Positions 1 through 6,240 of a DNA stretch of 6,704 bases are shown one piece after another. Under the pieces are notes generated by a model. That model saw nothing but the letters and a program-made list of their open reading frames with translations, did not search any database and had not been told where the DNA came from. Origin of the DNA: CAYGZM01 sp964354365 (GTDB lineage Bacteria; Planctomycetota; Phycisphaerae; Sedimentisphaerales; Anaerobacaceae); NCBI GenBank assembly GCA_964354365.1, contig CAYGZM010000180.1:1-6704 (forward strand), written 5' to 3'. The translations under genes were made by a program, and so were the position numbers. Every line of letters starts with the position of its first letter. Positions within the stretch are counted from its first letter, which is position 1.

Positions 1-1031
1 GCAAGGCCGGAATCGTTGACGTACGCAGGTTTGCGTTTGGGCAGCTCAGGTCTGCGGTATTCGCTGAACTCCCCTTCGCACGTCCATATAGGTTCGGGCT
101 TATGGACTATCGCCCGCCGCGAGCCGTCGGGGATGATGTACCTGTCTAACCGCAGGTGATCCTTATACACCTGCAGCACCATAGCATCGCAGTCACGTTT
201 GCTGCGCGCGATGCCCGCACCGGTAACGTACGTGATCCCGTCTCGGCTCTCGCGCCAGTATCTATGGTCGTGCCCGGACAGGACCAGTTTCACGTTGTGC
301 CGGCCTTCGAGACCCTCGAAATATCGCGTCAGTTTGCTCATAAAGTGCGCATGGTGCAGCACTATCGAAACAGAGCTGTCGTCGGGCTGTGTAATGAGTT
401 TGCGGAGCCATTCGTACTGGTCGTTGCTATAGGACCAATCGCATACAATGAAGCGGATTCCGCCCCTCTTGAATACGTAACGGCAGGAGTCCGAAGAATC
501 CCCCCAGTCAGCGAACTTTACATTCGTCTTGGCCTGCCAAGCCGGGTGATTGGCGATTTCAGGATTCCAGGCCGGCAATGCCGTACTGGTGATATATACC
601 GCCGGGCGGGCCTGAGAGTATTTCTGGTTGTTCAGTGCAGCGTATTTTCCTATGCCGAAAGTCCCTTGCGTCGCGGCGTTACGCAGGTGCGCCTTCAGCG
701 CCCCGCCTCGCAAATCGTGGTTTCCCGGCGCCAGATGAAACTCGACCCCGCCCGGCTCGCTCCATACCAAATCGGCCACGGCGCCCAGGGTGAATCCGTT
801 CGACCACTTGAAGTCGGTATCGCCCGTATGGATGACCATCTCCGGCCCGGCTTGCTTGAGACTGTCGATAAGAGCTGTAGTCAGCTCGCGGTCCGGGGTC
901 TGAGTATCCGTAATCAGGGCCACGCTCCATAGCGGCTCAGCGCCTATCCGGCCCTCACGCGCGGCACAAACTCTCAAGCTGCACATTACAACGATTGCTA
1001 TGACTGAAAAACAGGCCGAGCGATGTCTCAT
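1..1031 (-). CDS. Secreted calcineurin-like metallophosphoesterase, C-terminus cut by window edge
   Basis: Reading the minus strand from the ATG at 1031 gives 343 open codons to the window edge with no stop, so the C-terminus is missing. Residues 1-24 form a Sec signal peptide: MRHR, a hydrophobic core, and a probable cut after VCAA. A lipobox is absent (LRVC does not fit). The two-metal phosphoesterase motifs follow in order: D42-T-Q44, G70-D71, G103-N-H-D106, H226-H227, and G253-H-D-H256. This places it in the calcineurin-like superfamily, which hydrolyses phosphomonoesters or diesters using a dinuclear metal centre. The substrate cannot be read from sequence. The first motif has Gln where His is most common (DxH), a variant I believe occurs in secreted members. 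A weak AAGG lies about 8 nt upstream of the start. The gene is divergent from everything else here. Family assignment is confident; substrate is unknown; export to the periplasm or outside is inferred. Confidence 0.9.
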   Translation of the reverse strand, partial: MRHRSACFSVIAIVVMCSLRVCAAREGRIGAEPLWSVALITDTQTPDRELTTALIDSLKQAGPEMVIHTGDTDFKWSNGFTLGAVADLVWSEPGGVEFHLAPGNHDLRGGALKAHLRNAATQGTFGIGKYAALNNQKYSQARPAVYITSTALPAWNPEIANHPAWQAKTNVKFADWGDSSDSCRYVFKRGGIRFIVCDWSYSNDQYEWLRKLITQPDDSSVSIVLHHAHFMSKLTRYFEGLEGRHNVKLVLSGHDHRYWRESRDGITYVTGAGIARSKRDCDAMVLQVYKDHLRLDRYIIPDGSRRAIVHKPEPIWTCEGEFSEYRRPELPKRKPAYVNDSGL

Positions 1032-1091
1032 ATCATACGCCTTGAGCTGCGCAGCCGTCGCTGCTACAGATGAAGGTACGGTCGTTCCCAA

Positions 1092-1113
1092 CTTGTCCGC
1101 CGCAGCGGACGAG
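1092..1113. repeat. GC-rich perfect-core hairpin upstream of the phosphoesterase
   Basis: GTCCGC (1095-1100) pairs with GCGGAC (1105-1110) across a CGCA loop. The stem extends to nine pairs (1092-1113) with one G-T wobble. No T-run follows on either strand, so it is not a standard terminator. It lies 61-82 bases upstream of the phosphoesterase start and may sit in that gene's 5' leader or be a REP-like dispersed palindrome. Confidence 0.45.
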
Positions 1114-1348
1114 TCTGCCGGCGGCGAGCAGCGACTGTCCTAAGAGAGAATTGCCGTATCGCTACGCCGCTTCTTGGAAAATGATTTGTTGGCTGGCTAC
1201 GTTTTCCGCCTAATCAGAAAACGTGCTTCTTATGCAGACTGATACAACTTCTACGTGGCAATCAAAGTATATGAAATATCCACCCACGGGCAAAGCAGCC
1301 AAAGGCATCAACCCCCGCCAGTGGTCAGTATCAGGTAAAATGCAGAGT
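1114..1348. other. Intergenic stretch without recognised feature
   Basis: No ORF with a ribosome binding site, no convincing promoter for the divergent phosphoesterase and no RNA gene was recognised here. The only ORF entering it (from 1223) runs into the palindromic repeat that follows and is treated as spurious. Confidence 0.5.
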
Positions 1349-1446
1349 GTCATTGCGAGGAGGGCCTGGGGACGACGAAGCAATCTCAATCTCGCGAGAG
1401 TAGGAGATTGCCACGAGCCACCTTCGGCGGCTCTCGCAATGGCAAC
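1349..1446. repeat. Imperfect palindromic dispersed repeat (MITE/REP-like, CATTGCGAG family)
   Basis: The left arm begins GTCATTGCGAG (1349-1359) and ends GAAGCAATCTC (1377-1387). The right arm, read in reverse complement from 1446, begins GTTGCCATTGCGAG and ends GGCAATCTC (1404 inward). Between the arms is a short spacer with the palindrome CTCGCGAG (1391-1398). The whole element could fold as one long imperfect hairpin. From general knowledge, elements with CATTGCGAG ends and inner GCAATCTC blocks are dispersed noncoding repeats in many unrelated bacterial genomes; they carry no transposase. The arms have drifted in their middle parts, which suggests an old copy. Confidence 0.75.
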
Positions 1447-1491
1447 CCGGCAAATGAAGTGCTACAGACTACCAGGGGGCCGTCGGGCCTG

Positions 1492-1607
1492 ACCGCCAAT
1501 TCGCGCTCGTAGAATCGACAGACTCGGCCTGACTTTAGATACCCCCCAGCTTGAGTATGGCCGTCTTAGCGGGCTAATACCCCTTATTTCAAGAAAATCT
1601 GCTTCTT
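1492..1607 (+). repeat. Copy A of a ~117-nt direct repeat
   Basis: This 116-nt stretch matches 5638-5754 in the same orientation with 11 substitutions and a one-base indel, about 90% identity. A core of 41 nt (1522-1562) is identical to 5668-5708. In the frame that copy B uses for coding, copy A has ATC instead of ATG at the start site. The lost base near 1580 shifts the frame, which then stops at TAG 1607-1609. Copy A is therefore not coding, although the two copies share long exact stretches. It ends 15 bases before a promoter -35 element. Its nature is unknown: no transposase, no target duplication and no strong hairpin was seen. Confidence 0.9.
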
Positions 1608-1621
1608 AGAGGGCTTTTTTG

Positions 1622-1650
1622 TTGACAGCCCTTACCAGATATGGTAAACT
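1622..1650 (+). promoter_or_regulatory. Sigma70-type promoter for the 91-codon ORF and PAS/TPR/LamG gene
   Basis: A perfect -35 TTGACA (1622-1627), a 17-nt spacer and the -10 TAAACT (1645-1650, four of six consensus bases) give a start point near 1657. A T-run (1615-1620) sits just before the -35. No other good promoter was found before the downstream genes. The nearest convincing start codon is ~230 nt away, implying a long leader. Confidence 0.65.
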
Positions 1651-1656
1651 GATTTC

Positions 1657-1885
1657 ACGTTCAAGGAAGAGCGGTGGTAGTCTATCACCAACAGCCAAAC
1701 TTCGGGAGGGCAATCAGGGGCATAAGTCCAGGATCTGGCGGTCTTTGGATCTGACGGCGCGAGCCTGAGATTCGGCCGAGGTAATGGCCGGGGCTGACCC
1801 AAGGAAGTCGGGAAACGATAGGATTTATTGCACCTGTGATAAAGGAATCAGAGAAGGTTTAGGGCTTCGGAGAAGGGAAGCAAGG
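1657..1885 (+). other. Long putative 5' leader, no known riboswitch recognised
   Basis: This region would be transcribed from the promoter at 1622-1650 but carries no well-supported start codon until 1886. An in-frame ATG at 1784 has its GAGG only two bases away, a poor spacing. A clear hairpin occurs early: GGTGGT (1673-1678), loop AGTCT, ATCACC (1684-1689). A second small one is CCAG-GAT-CTGG near 1729-1739. I compared it by eye with c-di-GMP (GEMM) riboswitch signatures and did not find the conserved GGACGCAAAGC block. Whether it is regulatory or simply decayed DNA is open. Confidence 0.3.
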
Positions 1886-2161
1886 ATGAGAAGAGAAATG
1901 CTTCAAGCTAAGAAGCACGGCTCTGCGGTAGCGTTGCCGGTGGTGGGAATTGTGCTCTTCTCTCTAACTTGGGCGGATGTCATCTTGCGAGTCATTCTCA
2001 CTTCCGAACGTTCCGGCAGAGGCTCTGCATCCTCCGTATTTGGTGTCCGCCCGGGCGCCCTGCTGCTTTGCGGCATCGTGCCGATTTGGCTGCCGAACTC
2101 TCGGAGGTTTCAGCAGCTTAATGATGATACGGGCAAGTGTGTTTTTTCGAGGATCGATTGA
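1886..2161 (+). CDS. Short ORF with PilX/pilin-like N-terminus, possibly a gene remnant
   Basis: 91 codons from the ATG at 1886, chosen because GAAGGGAAG lies about 6 nt upstream; the same frame also opens at 1784 with a poorer site. Residues 9-24 (KKHGSAVALPVVGIVL) resemble the basic-Gly-Ser-Ala-hydrophobic start of PilX-type minor pilins and related pseudopilins, which are inserted in the inner membrane during pilus or type II secretion assembly. After about residue 28 the likeness is lost and a second hydrophobic patch (GALLLCGIVPIWLP) follows. No conserved pilin body is present, and a family member would normally be longer. Its TGA (2159-2161) directly touches the GTG of the large downstream gene in the same frame. 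It could be a small membrane protein co-translated with that gene, or the frameshifted 5' remnant of a pilin-like gene. No function is assigned. Confidence 0.35.
   Translation: MRREMLQAKKHGSAVALPVVGIVLFSLTWADVILRVILTSERSGRGSASSVFGVRPGALLLCGIVPIWLPNSRRFQQLNDDTGKCVFSRID
2149..2153 (+). promoter_or_regulatory. Ribosome binding site fixing the GTG start at 2162
   Basis: GAGGA lies 8 nt before the GTG. The codon just before the GTG is an in-frame TGA, so translation of the large gene cannot begin further upstream, and the next in-frame ATG would remove the start of the PAS domain. Confidence 0.7.
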
Positions 2162-5100
2162 GTGGATAATCTGATCGACAAGCCCAATAGAGCCATACAG
2201 ACGTTGCAGCGTTTGGCAACTATTGCCGAACAAGCTACAGAAGGAATCGCTGCAATCGACCTTGACGGAATCCTCTGTTTTGCCAATATCTCCTGGGCTG
2301 AGATGCACGGGTATGAGAGCGTAAATGAAGCCGTTGGCAAGCATATTAGCGAATTTCACAGCGCCGAGCAAATGAGAGCTGATGTGCTTCCATTCATGGA
2401 GGAAACCAAACACAGAGGTCTGCTGTCCGGCCCGATAGAACACATACGAAGGGACGGAGCCACATTCCCGACGCACACTAAGATGACTGCGGTCAAGAAT
2501 GAGGATGGCCAGACCATTGGATTTCTCACGTTTGCTGTTGATGTTACAGTAAGCCGGCAGCAGGCCGAACAGTTGAACGTTGTCAAAAAACAGCTACAAC
2601 AGAATCTCGTTGAACACCGGCGGGCTGAGGAACAACTGCAGCGACAGATTGACGAATTGAATGAGGTAAAAGAGCAGGTGCGGCAGTACCGCCGGCAGCT
2701 ACAGGATTCCGAGGGCCGAACCGCAGAGTTGAAGGCAGCCAACGAACGACTGCAGCAGGAAGTGCCCAGACTCCAGGAACTCGATAAACACCTTCAGCAG
2801 CAGACCGAGGAATTGAACGAGGTAAAGCAGCAGCTCGATAGTCAGAGTGCTCAGCGGCAGCAAATAGAGGATAGGTCAAGGAAATACTGCAGTAATTTGG
2901 AGTTTGCTGAGCAGTATGGTGAACAGATACAGGCCGCCAAGGAACGGCTCCAGCAGCAGATTGGCGGATTGAAAAATGCAAGAGAACACCTTCATCGACA
3001 AACTGAGAAATTGAGCCAGGTAAGGGAGCAGCTTAGGAATCAGACTTCTGAGTGGGAGGAGCTTGAGAATGAGCTGCAGGAGCAGGACAAACAGTTGCAG
3101 CAGGACCTGATTATCCACCATGAGGCTGAGAAAGAACTTCAGAATCAGATCAACGAGCTGAGCAAGGCAAAATCGCGTCGAGCGGATATCCGAACCTCCA
3201 ACGAAGAACGGCGCGTCGAGCTGGATTTGACAGCCATCAAGGCGGTGGTGAAGGACGGCGATCGTAGTTATGAGCCCGGTGCGGCCGCCCCAAGTCTCAG
3301 CTACCGCCGGAGAAAACTCGTGCTTAGGCCCATACTCTGGGTCACTGCGGCAGTCTTGACGCTGGTCCTGTTACTCGGCGCGGTTTTCGGCGTCCGGATG
3401 TGGCGAGAATTCCGAGCGCTGGCGCATGCAGATATCCTCTCGAAGGCCCGAGAAGCATTCAACAATCGCCAGTTAAGCGAAGCGATGACTCAGGTTGGCA
3501 CAATTCTCACCAGCGGCCATGTCGGACCGGAAGCACGTCTTCTCCGGGCCAACATTCTGGCGGAAGCGATGAATAGCGACGACGCCATTACCGAACTCGA
3601 AGGCCTCCTCGATGAAGAACCTAATATCGCGGGCGCCTCCCATCTGCTCCTGGCCCGTCTTTACATGGATAGTGAGCTCGACGACGAGACCCAAAAGCGT
3701 AAGGTGGACGAACATCGCTCCAAAGCCGCAGAACTTTTACATGAAACCGCAGATTCATACTACCTCCGCGCCTTGGATGCCCCCACTGTAACCGAATCAA
3801 TGGATTACTTAAGCAAGGCCCTCGTTCTGGATCCCCGCCATTACGAATCACTTACCATGCGAGCCAATGCATACTACGTTTCGGGACAATACCCCGACAT
3901 GGAAGCCGATGCCATGGCCATGATCGTATCGCGGCCTCGGGATCCCCGCGGATACTCTCTGCGGGCAATCGCCCGTCGCCACCGCAACAAATATGCGCAG
4001 GCGATTGAAGACCACGACCTGGCCATCAAATATGCCTTGGCCAATGATAAAACAAGCATCGAATTCCACAAAGAGCGCTGCAAAACCCTCCTCGCCGCCG
4101 CCGAGTACACGCGTCTTATACTGGACGCGGAGAAGTGTCTGGAACTGGGCGCCGATAAGGAGTTCTTCCTGTTCCACGCCTTCTGTGCTCATACAGCGAT
4201 CGGCGACTATGACCGCGCCAAAGCCACATTTGACCGGATTCTGAAGTTGGGCGCCGGTGCTCAGGAGTTTTTCGCATACTGGTCGATGAAGTACGTTTTC
4301 GACACCCTCGTGGCATCCGTCCGAAAGGAGACCCCCGGGCCGGCACTTTCCGCTGAAGTCATGAAGCAACCGGCTGTAGTGAAACACCTCTGTTTTGTCG
4401 GCAAGCTTTTTGCCGGGGGCGACAAAGAACTCTGCGTCGTGTGGGAACACATAGAGAATAGGGAACTACAGGAGACTTCGGATCTGCTTGCCGAATTACA
4501 GTCATTACCGCTGGAAGGCGACCCCAACGTCACAGAGTCTCTGCAAATTGCTGTCAGAGATATGGCTTGGGGCTATGCCTTTCTGAGGGGCAAACAGTAT
4601 GCCCGAGCGATTGAACATTACAAGGAAGTTGTGGAGAATGCTGCCGAGGCCTGTGAGGTGGCGGATTGGCGAGACTACCGCACCATCATGGTCCTCGCGG
4701 CCGCCCACGCCGGGGCCGGTGACTTCGGCTTAGCCATCAGATGGCAGAAGATGGCGATAGGTTTATTGCCTCCTGAAGAGCAACCCCGGGTCAAAGCCTT
4801 TGCACAAGCTCTCCTCGATCTTTATGAGAAGAAGGAGCCTTACTATCAACAGGTCGTTCTGCCCGATCAAATGATCGCATGGTGGAAGCTCGACGAGGCC
4901 AAGGATGGCACAACTGCCGATTCATCCGGCAACGGTCTTGACGGCAAGCTCGTAGGTGATGCGCAAATAGTCGATGATCCGGACCGTGGAAAGGTGCTGA
5001 AACTCGACGGCGACGGCGATTGGGTCGAATGCGGCGACGATGTCAGATTCAAGATGAGCGGGCCCATGACCATTTCAGCGTGGTTCAAAGTGCACGAATT

Positions 5101-5581
5101 TGACAAGAAGTCTCAGGCTATAATCACAAAAGGCAACTCGAGCTGGAGACTCCAGTGTGACGGCGAAAAAGACACCGTCGAGTTTGCCTGCACCCGTCTC
5201 GACGTGCCGGTTGATCCATTTGTCGCCATAGTCAGCGGGGGTGTAAACGACGGGAGATGGCATCATGTTGCGTGCGTGTATGACACAACCACCTCAACCC
5301 TGTACGTTGACGGCCGCCACAAGATCTCAAACCGCAGCTTACCCCAGACCACCACTGATAGCTCCCCCGTCCAAATCGGCGCCAATTCCACTTACAAGTC
5401 ACCAGCCTCTCGCGAATGGAACGGGCTGATCGACGACGTACGAATTTACAACTATGTCCTCGCCGAATCACAGGTAAGGGACCTCTTCGCCGGCAGCGGC
5501 CCCGGCGCCGAACTGAGAAGGGACAGACAGCGCGGAGAGCCTTATAGCAGTGTGGCCTTACCATCTTTGATTGCCCGATAA
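2162..5581 (+). CDS. PAS - coiled coil - TM - TPR - LamG membrane protein, no output domain
   Basis: 1139 residues from a GTG start. (1) About 15-129: PAS fold, seen as IDLDGxxxFAN, MHGY, then HIRRDGATFP, NEDGQTIGF and ending VDVT. PAS domains sense small ligands, redox state or partners. (2) About 130-345: Gln/Glu/Leu-rich coiled coil with degenerate repeats. (3) 388-411: one transmembrane helix after YRRRK, so the N-terminus is predicted cytoplasmic. (4) About 420-890: TPR array, clearest at 458-487, 595-629, 633-667, 668-703, 802-830 and 840-875. (5) About 904-1109: LamG-like jellyroll, starting MIAWWKLDE, with ISAWFK, GRWHHVACVYD, LYVDG and WNGLIDDVRIYNY. No kinase, GGDEF, HisKA or other output domain is visible. 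Planctomycetes often carry Ser/Thr kinase-TM-TPR proteins; here PAS plus coiled coil fills the kinase position (inference). Likely an envelope scaffold or sensor. The C-terminal tail lacks a sorting signal. Confidence 0.93.
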   Translation: MDNLIDKPNRAIQTLQRLATIAEQATEGIAAIDLDGILCFANISWAEMHGYESVNEAVGKHISEFHSAEQMRADVLPFMEETKHRGLLSGPIEHIRRDGATFPTHTKMTAVKNEDGQTIGFLTFAVDVTVSRQQAEQLNVVKKQLQQNLVEHRRAEEQLQRQIDELNEVKEQVRQYRRQLQDSEGRTAELKAANERLQQEVPRLQELDKHLQQQTEELNEVKQQLDSQSAQRQQIEDRSRKYCSNLEFAEQYGEQIQAAKERLQQQIGGLKNAREHLHRQTEKLSQVREQLRNQTSEWEELENELQEQDKQLQQDLIIHHEAEKELQNQINELSKAKSRRADIRTSNEERRVELDLTAIKAVVKDGDRSYEPGAAAPSLSYRRRKLVLRPILWVTAAVLTLVLLLGAVFGVRMWREFRALAHADILSKAREAFNNRQLSEAMTQVGTILTSGHVGPEARLLRANILAEAMNSDDAITELEGLLDEEPNIAGASHLLLARLYMDSELDDETQKRKVDEHRSKAAELLHETADSYYLRALDAPTVTESMDYLSKALVLDPRHYESLTMRANAYYVSGQYPDMEADAMAMIVSRPRDPRGYSLRAIARRHRNKYAQAIEDHDLAIKYALANDKTSIEFHKERCKTLLAAAEYTRLILDAEKCLELGADKEFFLFHAFCAHTAIGDYDRAKATFDRILKLGAGAQEFFAYWSMKYVFDTLVASVRKETPGPALSAEVMKQPAVVKHLCFVGKLFAGGDKELCVVWEHIENRELQETSDLLAELQSLPLEGDPNVTESLQIAVRDMAWGYAFLRGKQYARAIEHYKEVVENAAEACEVADWRDYRTIMVLAAAHAGAGDFGLAIRWQKMAIGLLPPEEQPRVKAFAQALLDLYEKKEPYYQQVVLPDQMIAWWKLDEAKDGTTADSSGNGLDGKLVGDAQIVDDPDRGKVLKLDGDGDWVECGDDVRFKMSGPMTISAWFKVHEFDKKSQAIITKGNSSWRLQCDGEKDTVEFACTRLDVPVDPFVAIVSGGVNDGRWHHVACVYDTTTSTLYVDGRHKISNRSLPQTTTDSSPVQIGANSTYKSPASREWNGLIDDVRIYNYVLAESQVRDLFAGSGPGAELRRDRQRGEPYSSVALPSLIAR
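2630..3169 (+). repeat. Degenerate coiled-coil repeats inside the PAS/TPR/LamG gene
   Basis: About five versions of a unit like LQQQTEELNEVKQQL occur at residues 157-171, 210-225, 262-276, 277-291 and 325-337. The first two are close at DNA level too: a GAATTGAAYGAGGTAAA block recurs near 2656 and 2811. Unit spacing is irregular (roughly 50, 50, 15 and 50 residues), which fits tandem duplication followed by drift. The segment would form a long parallel coiled coil that dimerises the protein on the cytoplasmic side. Confidence 0.65.
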
Positions 5582-5637
5582 TCCCGCTGGACCGCTCTTG
5601 TTCTTTGAGATCTCTCAGATTTACCACAACCCCTCTT

Positions 5638-5754
5638 ACCGCCGCCTCGCGCTCGTGGAATGGCCAAACTCGGCCTGACTTTAGATACCCCCCAGCTTGA
5701 GTATGGCCCTCTTGGCGGGCTAAAAACCCCTTATTTTAAGAAAATCTGCTTCTT
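5638..5754 (+). repeat. Copy B of the ~117-nt direct repeat
   Basis: Same-orientation partner of 1492-1607, about 90% identical, beginning 57 bases after the stop of the large gene. Unlike copy A it has an ATG (5660-5662) and one extra A near 5727, which together give an open frame through the repeat and into the PKD-like domain beyond. The match to copy A ends exactly at 5754; downstream sequences are unrelated, so this is a sharp boundary. Confidence 0.9.
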
Positions 5755-6067
5755 TCCAACCAAGCCGCGTGTGCCACACGCGGGTCCAGACCAGAGCGTT
5801 CTTGCCACAACAGCAGGAATAGCCAAAGTCATTCTCGATGGCTCGTCTTCAGATGACCCTTATGAAGATGACTTGACCTACAGGTGGACATGGAGAATAC
5901 CTGGTAGGGGATACAGCGCAGAAGGCATGAGTCCCACAGTCAAGCTTCCCATCGGGCAGCACACGATAGAGCTAATTGTCAGCGACGGCATCGAAGATTC
6001 CGAGCCTGACACAACCACTGTGGAGATTGAAATGGGTCAATGTATCGACGACCTGGCGGTAAGATAA
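5660..6067 (+). CDS. Orphan PKD-like domain ORF led by repeat-encoded residues
   Basis: 135 codons. Residues 1-31 are encoded by copy B of the direct repeat; residues about 40-124 form one PKD-like beta-sandwich, seen as AGPDQSV, VILDGSSSDD, LTYRWTW, SPTVKLPIGQHTIELIVSDG and SEPDTTTVEI. Such domains normally occur as modules in large exported surface proteins or enzymes, mediating adhesion or spacing. Here there is no signal peptide, no catalytic partner and no good ribosome binding site before the ATG. It is therefore probably the 3' remnant of a bigger exported protein that was joined to the repeat, with the ATG arising by chance. A genuine small protein is less likely. Domain recognition is firm; expression is doubtful. 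It lies 78 bases after the large gene in the same direction and could be transcribed by read-through. Confidence 0.45.
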   Translation: MAKLGLTLDTPQLEYGPLGGLKTPYFKKICFFPTKPRVPHAGPDQSVLATTAGIAKVILDGSSSDDPYEDDLTYRWTWRIPGRGYSAEGMSPTVKLPIGQHTIELIVSDGIEDSEPDTTTVEIEMGQCIDDLAVR

Positions 6068-6146
6068 GCAAGGTTGTGCCCAGATCTTTGGCCCAAGACA
6101 GCCATTTCTTGTGAAAATATTCTTCGAAACCCGGTAGTTACCACGA

Positions 6147-6175
6147 TAGACAGATTCTCCAGCGAGTTGTACAAT
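6147..6175 (+). promoter_or_regulatory. Sigma70-type promoter for the RCC1/PEP-CTERM-like gene
   Basis: TAGACA (6147-6152, five of six -35 consensus bases), a 17-nt spacer and TACAAT (6170-6175, five of six -10 bases). A start near 6182 would give a ~113-nt leader before the ATG at 6295. It lies in the gap after the PKD ORF, so the last gene appears independently transcribed. Confidence 0.65.
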
Positions 6176-6182
6176 AGTATTA

Positions 6183-6240
6183 GCTCTGGAGGCTTTCCGC
6201 CCTATAGGAGGAGCCAGTTCTTTCTTTCATAAGAACATGG
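6183..6240 (+). promoter_or_regulatory. Leader with overlapping hairpins, possible cis-regulatory RNA
   Basis: Just after the predicted start point, GCTCT (6183-6187) can pair with GGAGC (6210-6214), or GGCTTTCC (6191-6198) with GGAGGAGCC (6207-6215, one bulge). A second stem pairs CCAGTTCTT (6214-6222) with AAGAAC-A-TGG (6231-6240), nine pairs with one bulged A and an 8-nt loop. Both compete for C6214-C6215, so the structures could be alternatives. No T-run follows, so an attenuator terminator is not evident, and I do not recognise a known riboswitch class. Confidence 0.35.

Noticed and set aside
156..932. 258-codon plus-strand ORF
   Set aside because: It lies opposite the phosphoesterase, whose signal peptide and full set of metal motifs are on the minus strand; the plus-strand translation shows no domain.
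1223..1492. 89-codon plus-strand ORF
   Set aside because: Its second half is the translation of the palindromic repeat at 1349-1446, no ribosome binding site precedes it, and it shows no domain. Such repeats commonly give false ORFs.
1651..1760. c-di-GMP (GEMM) riboswitch in the leader
   Set aside because: A GCCAAAC stretch looked suggestive, but the conserved GGACGCAAAGC block and receptor pairing are absent.
1977..2174. 65-codon plus-strand ORF in another frame, overlapping the short pilin-like ORF
   Set aside because: No ribosome binding site and Cys/Ser-rich unstructured translation; at most part of a frameshifted remnant.
3848..4450. 200-codon minus-strand ORF, and other antisense ORFs within 2162-5581
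   Set aside because: All lie opposite the well-supported TPR or coiled-coil coding frame and show no domain of their own.
5582..5637. Terminator after the large gene
   Set aside because: Only a four-pair TGAG/CTCA stem is present, with no T-run after it.
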